A DNA stretch of 64,000 bases from Eretmocerus hayati. Taxonomy: Eukaryota > Arthropoda > Insecta > Hymenoptera > Aphelinidae. Both the position numbers and the translations under genes were made by a program. The notes beneath the pieces are model-generated. The model searched no databases. It was not told where the DNA came from and saw only the letters and a program-made list of their open reading frames with translations. The stretch spans positions 50,508,954 through 50,572,953 of the forward strand of contig CM056742.1 of NCBI GenBank assembly GCA_029851415.1, read 5' to 3'. Positions 36,401 through 48,400 of the stretch are shown piece after piece (position 1 is the first letter of the stretch; each line of letters begins with the position of its first letter).

Positions 36401-39400
36401 CAGAATGGCAAAATTCGATTTCCAGCCGATTCTACGCCCATATTACTAGAAAAAGGACGGTGTTCCTAATTTGCTCCCATAGTCTTTTTCCAAACTCATT
36501 CCTCGCTCCATTAAGATGCACCAATTTACCTCAAAAAATTTTAAAGGCGGTAAAAAAAGCTACAAAATGAGCTAAAGTACGTCTCATTTGGAGGTCTGGG
36601 AGCCGAGATATCCCGATTATACGAAAAACCCGTATAATCTCATGAAAATAGGCCTCTTTTCCTTGTGGGGGCAAATTAGGAACACACTGACAAAAACTCG
36701 CAAAAATCTTCTTTCGCGAAAATCAAGGTATCTCGGCTCCAATTCGTTCAAATTGAACGTACCTTAGCTCATTTTCAAGGTCTTGAAACAAGCTTCAAAA
36801 TGAGCTAAAGTACGTTGAAAAATATAGCGATGAGTTGAAATGGCGAGCAAAACAAAAGTAGTGGGGGCAAATTAGGCACTCTTACCTTATGTTTTTGATA
36901 TTTTATGCAGTTTCCTCATAATCAGATCGGAAGGCCCTAATAATGTATCATACTACTTGGGAGACTTGCATATCTTTCAATCAACTTGTCTTTGTTCGGC
37001 ATTGCTTCACGCAAGTATTTTGGAGGCACGTGGTTCTTGAAGTATTTCAAAAATTTGGAGCTAATGAATGCAAGGGTAGTCTTCAACTTATTTTTTCGCT
37101 TTGATTGACTCTATCCTTCATTTTCCTATTCATGGCTGTGCCCTCATAAGCCCGGTCTAGAGGACTAGAGGTATCATTCTCAATCTGTTGAATGACGTCA
37201 ATTACAGGTGTCATAACCACACGAGAGCCCCTGGATCGTGAGGCTAGAGCTGTGCACGAACTGGTGCTGGAAGCGCGAGACCAAGGCGTGCCGTCTCGGG
37301 CGACTCGAGTTCAGCTGAGAGTAAGCGTGCTCGACGTTAACGATAACTCACCGGAGATCGTCGACCCTCAGGGCGATGTCGTTAGCGTGCGCGAGGAGCA
37401 GCCAGCTGGTACCGAAGTTGCACGAGTCAGGGCCGTCGACAATGACCTTGGAGAGAACGCAACCATCACCTACACCATCCTCAATGGTAAGATTGAGTGA
37501 TTTTGGCATTCGAAAACTCCACATTTTTTCTGTACCTCTCAGACAAGTGCTTTCTTTCGACTTCGATTGACGCCATTAAACATGAGAATTCTGTATGTCA
37601 CGAAAATGGTAAATATTATTAACCTCATTCTAATGGAAGATCAACATGATCAAAGGTAAAATTTTGGCTCATGTGAAGAACACTTGAACCTGTTATCATC
37701 TATGTATTTGAAATGTGGCATGAGATAATGAACTTGTGCTTCCTGAAGTTTGATTTGTTTCCTCCATAGTATCATTCTTTCGAATTTGAGCCACTTTGGT
37801 ATTTTATTCAACGCTAGACATTCATTGTAAATAATGAACTTATATCAGGATAATGCTTTTGGTTCATGAACCTCAAAATACTTAATCATTTCATTATGTT
37901 TTACACTCGGTAACAGCCGATGACTTTATAATCGAAGTTTTGAGCAGAAGACCGGCAGTCCTGATCCCTCGAAATAGGTGAGACTAGTTCCTCACTGCAT
38001 CACATATTATGAGGAAATAGTCCTTAAATGCACGACCTTTGCAGATATTCAGAGCGCCTCTATCGGAATCTGAGCTTATGTATTAGCACGTTTTGGATTT
38101 CGTGACGATACAAACTCGGGTGTTGATATCGTCAGCATGCTGCTTGACCTGATTCAATCTATCTGTTGCAGATCGGGATTCAGATGGATACAGCGTCTTC
38201 AGTATCGATCTTATCAGTGGCATGATCAAGACTAAGGCCGTGCTAGATCATGAGGAGCGCAGTGTATATCGGCTGTCGGTGAAGGCTAGCGACGCGGGCA
38301 AACCCATGCGGCACAGTGTGCGCGCCTTGCGCGTCGAGGTGCTTGCTTTGGCAGACAATCGTCCGACCTTTACCAGCAGCAGCCTAACGTTCACCGTGAG
38401 TCAAAGTGTCCACCCTAATTATAGTGTACAATCTCGTTACTTTATGCTAAATCCCTCCTAGCATCCGCATTCTCTGAATTTCTCTCTTGTCATGCATCAT
38501 CCATGAGTAAGAGTATTCAAAATTTGTTTAATAACCTACATTGCGCATGGTTCTCGCATACGCGAGTAACTGTTAGTGTCCTCGCGCGAGATTTCATGCA
38601 CACTAGCAGAGTTAAACTCGCTGCGCTTTAGAGTTTTTGGAGCGAAAATAAATATTCCTATCGTCAAATTTTGGAATGAATTTCATTTTACCAATAATTG
38701 AAATAATAATCTACCGCACACCACCTTACCAATCACTTCTGACCTGTCATCTCATCGCCTTAATTATTGAACTACTCATCACACCGACATATTTTGCTTC
38801 TTCACATAATCGCAGTCGCTGGTTCACTACAGGCAGTAACGCGTCCCACCTTCACAATCCATCATGTTTCATCTTTTACTTTCTTCACTTAGAACATTCA
38901 TGCGTATATTGTTCGTTCTTTCGTCATCTCCAAGTTTTAAAAACCTATCATTCGTTGAAATAAATTTAAGCTCCCATGTGAGAGGCTATTTGCTTTCATT
39001 GTATTTCAATTATTCTGCCGACTCTTCTCAACGAGCTTCCACATAGACGGGATACTTCCATCTTGATCCTCAGATCTAGCCATGAACATTTTTCAAATAG
39101 ACTCGAATCGATGACGAAAAGATCCTGCACTGATAATTTCGGAATATCTTACGTACTTGGAATAATTAACCGGAAACGCTAAGCGCAAAGCGATAGAAAA
39201 AATTTTCTATTGATCCGTTCTCTTAATAGACACGGTGGTATCTTCGTTAGAGCCACGGAGATCAATGGAGTAACCAAACACTCGAAAACTGTTCACAGGT
39301 ACGAGAGGACACAAACATAGGCCAGGCGGTGGGCTCGGTGTCCGGGGCTGGCCCCGCGGGCCGTGTGGCCTACAGCGTGCAGTCGGTGCGCCCTCGGGGT

Positions 39401-42400
39401 GTTAGGGCCGCCTTCGACGTAGACCGGGCTTCTGGTCAACTGGTAGTCGCCAGTCAACTGGACCGCGAGAGCGTGAGCGAGCACCAACTGGAGATCCGGC
39501 TGCTGGACACAACATCTCTCGGCAATCCGCAGAGCGCCGCGCTGTCGGTGCGCGTGCTGGTGGAGGATGCTAACGACAACGCACCCCGTTGGGCCAGCGA
39601 CCCCCTCGTACTCGAGGTTCCTGAGCTTGCCGCGCCCGGTACACCACTTTGCGACGCCAGTGCCAGCGACCCCGACGCCGGGCCGAATGCCGAGCTGCGC
39701 TACGAGCTTGTGGCGGAGCGCCCCGCTCCAGAGTCCGGTTCTCTCAGTCGCTTCGCCATCGACTCGCTCACGGGACGGCTCAGTCTGGCGGGACGCCTCG
39801 ATCGGGAGAGCGTTACCGAGCACTGGATCGTTGTTAGAGCGAGCGACCGTGCGGTAGCTCCCGAGCGTCGACTCGCATCCAGCCTGACGATCAGGGTCGT
39901 CGTGCTCGACGATAACGACAATCCACCTGTGTTCGTCGCGCCACTCGAGACCAGAATCTCCGTTACCTCTGATCTTTCTCCAGGTAAAAATCTGAAGCCG
40001 GTGTAACCGATGCTGGCGCCATTGAATTACTTTGATTCAATTTGATTCACCAGTGAATAGTTGTTTTAGATTTGTTGAGCACGTATGATGACACACGAAT
40101 ACCTTAAGCATAACCGACTTTCTAAACAGGCGCAGCGCTAAGTCGGGTCGTTGCGGTGGACAAAGATGCCGGAGAGAACGGCCGAGTAGCCTACACGATA
40201 AGTTCGGGCAACGAGGAGGGCCACTTTTTCCTTGGCTACGATTCCGGTGTGGTGAGTCTGGCGAGGCCAATGTTGCAAGCTCACGAACTGGAAATCACAG
40301 CCAGCGATCACGGAAGTCCGCCACGGAGAGCTACCATCAAGCTTACCTTCACGACTGCCGAAGGACAGACGAGTGGACCACCCCGGTTACTCATCTCGAG
40401 CCCCGTGGCCAGAATTAGCGAAGGCTTAGGCGTGGGCTCTGACATAATGAATGTTGCTGGAACCGCAGTGTCTAATCAAGGTGAGTTTTTCCAGAGATTC
40501 ATTTTTATTTCACTTTTCCAATAAGTACTCAGTCGAGTATTAGAATTGCCTTGAGTGCTCCTAACAAGAAGAAATTTGACATGCAAAAACATACATGGCA
40601 ATTCTGTTCTTCGTCTCTATTACAATTCATTAACTGAGAGAGCCAACTTGAGACGTCTGCTGCAATAGGCCCTGTCGATCGAACCTGCGCTTTTTCATTT
40701 TACATAATCTTCACTGATCCAGAGTTACTCGAAAAATATCCCCGAAAATAAATCATCGCAGTGATTATTGTTATTAGCATATGAACCGTGAGCCAAAGAA
40801 GGTCCTACCACCATACATACGAATTTACCAAGATACAGGAGTCCAGCTCATGACCGAAATAAAATCACAAAAAACCGGCCTCACAGCGAGTGTGTTAACA
40901 AATTGCAAGAGCGCCTTATAAATTGCTGATGATCCATTTTGTTCTGCATTCGAAGGCGTTCCGTACATTTTTCAGGAAGAAATTGTGTCTTTCTCCTATG
41001 ATGACCAGAAATGAGCTATCAGAACAATTGTGTGACTCTTACAGATCGATAATAATATATCTAATTATTGTTTGCTTAATGGGGTATCATGATGCAATGA
41101 TCTTCTGGAAATCAATTTGTGAACACATCCTCGCATTCATAGATAATTCAATATCCAAGTGTTAGTACGATATCCCAGCATATACACTCGGGAACAAGCT
41201 GAAACGCACTGGCTGAGACGGTCAGTGGCTGACCGAGATCTTTCGTCTCACTCGCAATCAATGGGTTACAGTACGAGTGCGAGTGCAACGATAGATATCG
41301 AAGGGTCTTCGACCATCACAGCCGGTGCAGTTCAACTTGTTTCCGAGTCTACACTGTGTTGATAAACACGGTGGAGAGTAAGAGACATATTCAGATGGGA
41401 AGATCCTGTGAGCCTTGATTTGTGATATTCTCGCGAGCTTTGATCAAATTTCGTGAAAAGCGGTGCGTAAGCAATCTCAAGTTGCACATGTTGAGCCATA
41501 ATTTTACTATCGGCTAAACTCTGGACAATCCAAGCTATCTTGACTGTGGACAGGCCCTTCGAAGACTTCCATAGTGATATTTTAAACATTGGCCATGATT
41601 CATTGGCGGGGGCAGATTTCAAGTTCGTCAACGCTCGAATCATTGAAATTCCACCGCGAATCTTGATCGTGCCACGTTAGCAAAAGGAGGTACGGGCCGA
41701 TCGCGGAGAGGAGGTCTGGCGGCTCTGGCGAGCAACTGAGAGGGTGACGGTAAAAGAATGGTTTGGGATCGGAGCATTGCACAGGACAGAAGAGGGAAGG
41801 CAAACATGAACGTAAACAATGGGCGCGTACATCATCGTGCCACGGTGGCTTAACTACGCGTTGTGCACGGACCAATCAAGGACCATTTTCTTACTCTGTA
41901 TCCGAGTCACTTTACTTACAAGGGGAACAATAACCTTGTGGGTCCTGGATATTGACGAAACTTTGGGAATCTTCTTGTTTTGGTGAGAAATGGAGGTACC
42001 CAGAAGGGTTTTGTCCAATGGGTCTCCTATCCCGATATACAGCTATAATTAGCATTGTCCATATAGGCCCATGTTAAAATGATACATATATAGATATACT
42101 GACAATGCTAACCTCCATGGTTGTATCTCAGGATAGGAGGCCCATTGGACGAAACCCTTTTGGGTACCTTCATTTCTCACCAAAACAAGAAGATTCTCAA
42201 AGTTTCGTCAAGATCCAGGACCCACAAGGTTGGTGCTCCCCTCGTCAGAGCTGCCCATCAGCTCGGCAGAAAAATCAATTGTTTCTTAACCCGTTCGCTG
42301 CGGCGGTTATCGCCGGTGAGCCCCGTGTGTCTTTCCCCCAGAGCTTAGAATTTTGGCCTTACGGGGAATAACATTGAGCGGGGCCGACCGGTGGGCCCCG

Positions 42401-45400
42401 CCGCACCTGGGGAAAGATCATCGATTTCAGCCTCCGCAGCAAACGTGTTAAATAAGGCCGGACGTTAAATAACTAACCTACGCCATGAAAAGTCATCTTG
42501 GTGAGGTTCGCCACTGCTCATTTGGTAACTTTCTAGCTTCGCTCATAAATTAAAGAGATTGAATTCAGAGAACTTGGTCACATAGTGATATCTATAATAC
42601 CCTCCAGGTTTAGAACATTTTCATACTTGCAAAGTCAATGTCATGTACACGCATTTAATGGAGTTACCAAATACCCACTCATTATATTTGACAGACATTA
42701 GGTAAGACTTTCCGTGGAATTTTACAGGATAATAGTCGGTAAAATGATATCGGAAACGCACAGAATTCTGCTCTCAATTTTACCGCAAAACTTGCCAAAT
42801 GAGGTTGAATTCAGTTCGATGATTTTAGAGAGTTCAATTTTGTAGTGTTTTTGATGAGAGTGAATCCGGAGGGAAGCAGAAAATATCGGACCAGCTACTG
42901 TAATCGTCAATGTAATATTTCTCATTTGTATAGGATGGCGCAAGATTTGAGTTCTGTACCATAATATCAGTTGTACCATAGTAACAGTGTACCATAGTAA
43001 CTGTACCATAGTAACAGTCAAGAGGGTACCTGTACATTCTGGTTGATAGGGAGTGAATGAAATTTCAAACCACGCCAGCCGACCCATCACAGATGGCGCA
43101 TCACATTCTTGAAACGATCCCGAAATCGAAGAGATTCCGACACTCCTCCAAGGCGTAATTGATTTTACGAGTTGACGTATTCTCTCTGTATGTCCTGTTT
43201 CTTCCCACCCCTTTACTCCTCTCCGCCTTTCTCTTCATGCGATATAGCCATGCCTTTTTGCTCAGCTATTCTTACCTTCTCGCCGTATACCTTTCTCTGC
43301 GCGTTTCCCTCATGTCCTCGCTCTTGTCCGCAAAAAAAATCGGCCCGAAACTAACGCAAATACGCACGGGACCGTATATGTATACTCCACGAAAGCAGAA
43401 AGAACTATATGATGCAAAAAGAGCAGAAAAAAATATTGCAACAACCTACACGCTCGGCCCGGCGTGGTTTCTGAAGTCGCCGGCTTACACTCGACAACAC
43501 ATGAAGACAACGACCCGAGCGCGGCCTCGCGGGAAAAGGGATCAGAATCAGAGAGAAAGAGAAATGGAAAGACAACGAGAGAACCGGAAAGATGCGTCTT
43601 CGCGCGATCCGACCGTCCTTATGGGCTATAATACAGTACAATGTTGCCGCAGGAATCGTCGACAAACGAAGCAGTGCGATCCTCCAGTTAGATTACATTC
43701 TAACTAGTATACGGGTTCAATTTGCACGCTCTTATTTACGGGCGGAAGTCGCCATGTCCGAATTTTATCTTCATTTTTTTCTGGAACAAAAGTACCAGAT
43801 CGAATTCGACAACAATTCGGCCAAATGGATCTGAAGAGAATTTGCATCAGCAAATTCAGAATATCTGCTGCAACTAACTGAGATTATCTCTTTTGAATAG
43901 ATTCCTATAAAAAGAATTCCAACTCATAATTATTTTGAACGAAATGTCAAGCCTCTATCTCTCTTCTGGTGGAAATGCCGTTCCATTTCATCCAAAAATG
44001 AACGTAAAGTAGCAAATTTTAGGATTTAGGGTAAAAAGCGCTCATTTTGCGGGTGATTTTTTGGATGAGATCGAGGATGAGATGAAACGGCATTTGTAAC
44101 TGAGGATTTGTCGGTTAATACTCGCTGAAGCTGAGAAGTAAACGAAACAGTACAGTAATGATCACAGAGCGGGCAATATTCAACTCGAAAATAGAGATGT
44201 TGAACAAAATCGTAAAAGGAAGGATTGAAGGATTTTTGCAGCATGATATTTCAAGACGTTTCGGGTGCTTTCTGCGTTGTTGCGATATGAAACTGGGCCA
44301 TTCTCCTAAACAAAAGTTACACGGTGCAACGGCACCTCATCAATCTCAGGCCTCTCCTCTGCATAATACGTGATATGTTGATGGATTTTAAGCTGACGGT
44401 GTTGGTGGTTTTGCAGGGAACGTCACATTCAGTATTCCGAAGGGAGTAGCTCTGGACAAGTTCAGCGTATCAAACAGTGGTATCGTGAGCCTGCGAGCCT
44501 CGTTGGACCGTGAGGAGCGTGCTCATTACTCAGTGCCGGTCATTGCCCGTTCTAGCAAGCTGCTCGATCTGACAACCTTAGAGATCTTCGTGCTCGATGA
44601 GAATGACAACAATCCCGAATTCAGATCAGGTTCCTGCTACACGCTCACAATTCCAGAAAATCAAGAAAGCGCCGTCGTACACACGATTGCCGCCACAGAC
44701 TCGGACGAGGGAAAAAATGGCGAGATCTTATACAGCATAATCAGTGAGTGACTCAATAGTATCAGCTGATCCAAAAAATTGTTAGATTTCCATTACCATT
44801 ATCTGTCATGCTTCAGCCATTTTTCTTACTCAGGCATTAAGGTTACACACATTTACTCATGCATTGGATTGCGAGTTCCTGATCCTCGAAATTCCTAATG
44901 CCACAATAGCGATTGATTTTTTAAATTAATTTTCAAGTAATCTGAGATTCTGTCTAGTCTTATGTGCACTTTACTCATCCGCGAGGGGCGTATTATCCAA
45001 TGTTGTTTCTAATACCTAATGAGACTTGCATGTGACGGTTTTGTGGTTTTGTGCCAGAACGGTATTAGTAGTCATCCACATATTTGCATCATATGTTCGG
45101 GAAGGCTATTCGCCACATCTTACGCTTCCCACGTCCGTACGTTCTCTAGGTTCCCTACGTAGAAAAAATAATAATAAACAAATCTAACCCCAGAATTCGT
45201 CTGCTTGAAACGAGTTAAAACATTCCCCGAACAGCTTTTGCTCAATTATTCCATCGAATTGAGTGAAAAAAGTCATGTTTGTGGTGTTCACATAGATTCT
45301 GAGAATGTGCATGTGACAAAAAATGAGCTTGCGTTACTCCTCGATACGGTCTGAAAAGGATAAATAGAATTTGACTTGTAACTTCATTGTTGCACCAATA

Positions 45401-48400
45401 TACGTCGCACGAACCCGAGATGAGAGCAAAGTAACTGTTTTGTCACTGAAGCATTTTTTGTGGTCATTTATGTGTTTCAGGATGCTGCAGCTAGTGTGTA
45501 TTACTCTGGCTCATATCAGAGAGAGCTCTACGATAGTCTATTTCCCTCACAATGTTTGTATTCAAGTTTGAAATTAAATGCTATTCCTTTCAGTTCCATT
45601 CACTTGTTAAGATAGTAGGGCACGAAAATCTTCAATCTCTGATTTAGCTCACCATGTGGAGAGATGAAGATCACCATTACATGAGGGTCATTTCCCTTGA
45701 TACTCAAAATTATGTAAAATGCAAATATACTGAAATCACTGATTAAAGATTTCTGTACACCATTTTCTCAACAAGTGAATGGAACTGAAAGGAATAGCAT
45801 TTAATTTCAAACTTGAATACAAACATTGTAAGGGAAATGAACTATCGTATATAGAGCTCATCATCCACGCATACGGCTGGAGAAATACACACTAGATGCA
45901 GCATCCTGAAACACATAAATGACCATAAAAAAATGCTTTAGTGACAGTATGACGTGCGCATCGCACTCATATTTTTAATAAATACTTGCGTCTTGATTCA
46001 ACCTTAGGCCGAATGTATGCATGAGAAAACGATTTCAAAAACAACGTCATAAATTCAAAAGGGATTATAAACTCATAAAATCCGGTACATCCACAGATCC
46101 GCAGATCCGCAGATCCACAGATCCGCAGATCCACCGATCCTCAGATCCGCAGATCCACCGATCCGCGGATCCACGAATCATCAGATCTGCAGATCCACAG
46201 ATCCACGTATCTTCAGATCTGCAGATATTGCCGACCCGCGCCTATATAAAGCCGAGCCCTCCTGGCTCAGCATGCTCAGTTTTGCTCAAGCTATCACGAA
46301 GGCTAGGCCTCCACGGTCATTCGTTCACGTAAAATCGCTTACCAAAAGCCGCGCCACCAGGTCTGCTGGCCCTTCGACCCTACGACCTACGGCCCTACGT
46401 CATCCGGCCACCGCGATGGCCGCGATCCACTCAGTGCGCTCTTAATCAGTGTAACCCAGCATGGACGAATATGTGTGTGTGTTTGTGGTGTTCCGCGCAT
46501 CGGCAGCTGCGGCACAATTCGAATTTAAAACAGTGCGTCTAATTCGTATACCTGTGCCCGCTCCCGCTCACACAGAACCTTCTACCCGGTTATAGTGACT
46601 ATATACTCTTTCGGAACCGAGTGCCGCATTATATCACGGAGTGCCAATCCAAAGTGCCAACAATGGAATGGGACGCCCCTTCTGGTGTTTCCAAAGCTCA
46701 GTGTAGTGAAAACCCGTGCGGTATGTGCGAAGCTCGCAAGCTCGCGCGTCTTGGAGCCTGGATGGCTGCTCCGTCTAGCCGTTCGGCCATTGGGCCCTCG
46801 AGTCAACCTAAGACATCCAAAGGCACTCCGCGCCGACAGTGAAATCATTTTTGCCTTGCTAACTCCGTTCCATCGTCGCTTCACGACCTAAGCACGATCA
46901 ATTTCTAGGCAACGAACCACACGGTCCCGTTGTCATTGGCAGGTGCACGTGAATAGTGTCTCACACGAACGACATTCATTCACTGCACAAGTCGGGTACT
47001 GTCAATTTGGCGCCCAACGTGGGGCCACGAGGTTTTGATCAATTCCTCGATCGGCATCGGAAGGTGCGAGAATCCACGACCTAATGAGCCACGTGCCCAA
47101 AACGCCGCCTGCGTCACGCCGCACCAGGCAGGCAGCACCAAGTACTTCTGGGAGTACTGAAACACCCAGTGGCGCTCAACATCAACCAAGACGGACAACA
47201 CAAGCAGCACAGGCTCCAGCTTCTCCACGACAGCTGCGCCACCACCCACTCGGAAGACCCTTGATCGCTCCAGTACCGGACGACTTGCCTGAAATTCAAG
47301 GTGCCGCATCCCTTGAAGCTCAGCAGCACGGTGCCAGCGCAGAGATCCAAGCCGCTCTCCGCCAGCCGGTGGACGTCGCACAGCTAGAAGTTGTCGAAGC
47401 CAATCTTCAGCTTGCCGTCGACGCACACAATCGCGAGGAACTCCTCGTCATACAAGAACCAACCAACGCAGTAGCTCCAGCGTCCGACGTCGCGGAGCCA
47501 GCTGCCGTACCAGCACCAGTCAGCAAAGCAGTCAACCCCGGCGACCTCGTCGCCGAGCAGCGCGACGAAATCGAACCTGCGGAGCACCCTGCTTCGGAGC
47601 AACCCGCAAACCCGGGCGCAGCAGCGCCCCAACCAGCAGTCATCCAACAAGCAGCGGATCCTGCTGACATCGTACGCTCGAGCATGGAAGGTATGCGTGA
47701 CATATTCCGCCAATTGGCCGGAACCCCTCTTACTCCGCCCGACTATTCTGGGGCGGAGCACGAAGATCCTCACCGATTCTTGCAGAAATGCGAAGAGCAT
47801 TTCTGTAAACTCGGAACTGATGAGGCCTTCCGCGTACAAATTGCGGAGCGCGCCTTGAAGGGGGACGCATCAAAATGGTGGACCTGCTACAAGGACGTCA
47901 TCACGGACTGGGCGAAGTTCAAGGAACTCCTGCTGGCCCGGTTCGATTCCACCCAACTTAAACTGAAGCTGAAGGTTAAGCTGTACGGCCAGCCGCAGGG
48001 GGAACGAGAGGAAGTGGGCGTCTTCATCGAGAAACGTCATCTTCTCGCCCGGCGCCTGCTACCAACGGCAACAGAAGAGGAGATGGTCGCCCTGCTCATG
48101 GAGGCGATGCGAGGATCCCTCCGTAAGCACCTTCGGGGGAACCCGCCAACCACCGTCGGCGAGCTCCTCTCTAGAGCCACCGAGCTGGAGTTGGACGAAG
48201 CAACGGAGCAGTCTGCTAGGAAACCAACTCTAAGCGGCAACACCAAGCCGAATACCCCGTTCGTGCCCAAGCGCGCCGTGCGGGAATTCCGAGAGGTAAA
48301 TGGTGAAAAAATACCCAAATGTGATTTTTGCCCAGGTTTCCACTGGCACCGCGACTGTCCGAGTCGCCGAACGCGTCCGGAAAACGGACCCGGGGCGACG

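Larger units (their letters stand above)
40481..44416 (+). other. Intron 9 of cadherin gene
   Basis: A 3,936-bp phase-1 intron. It carries a P330 palindrome (41919-42245), a piggyBac-like miniature element (42290-42447), three tandem copies of a motif containing GTACCATAGTAAC (42957-43018) and a 124-bp element with inverted ends (43973-44096). At 43159-43707 there is an open frame of 182 codons without recognisable homology, low complexity at its end and no splice context; I treat it as chance. Confidence 0.85.
45950..47004 (+). repeat. 5' LTR
   Basis: 1,055 bp, starting TGACGTGCGC and ending TACTGTCA. Compared with the 3' LTR it has A at 46528 (G), C at 46627 (T) and T at 46669 (C), and lacks one 8-bp unit in the AGATCCGC array and a 5-bp CCTGG duplication near 46264. 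It contains a TATA box, AATAAA near 45978 and an open frame of 98 codons (46595-46891) that is also open in the other LTR. I see no homology for that frame. Confidence 0.95.

Noticed and set aside
43159..43707. 182-codon open frame in intron 9
   Set aside because: A hydrophobic start and a basic, low-complexity end, no recognisable domain, and a position inside an intron with the other strand equally open. Probably chance.
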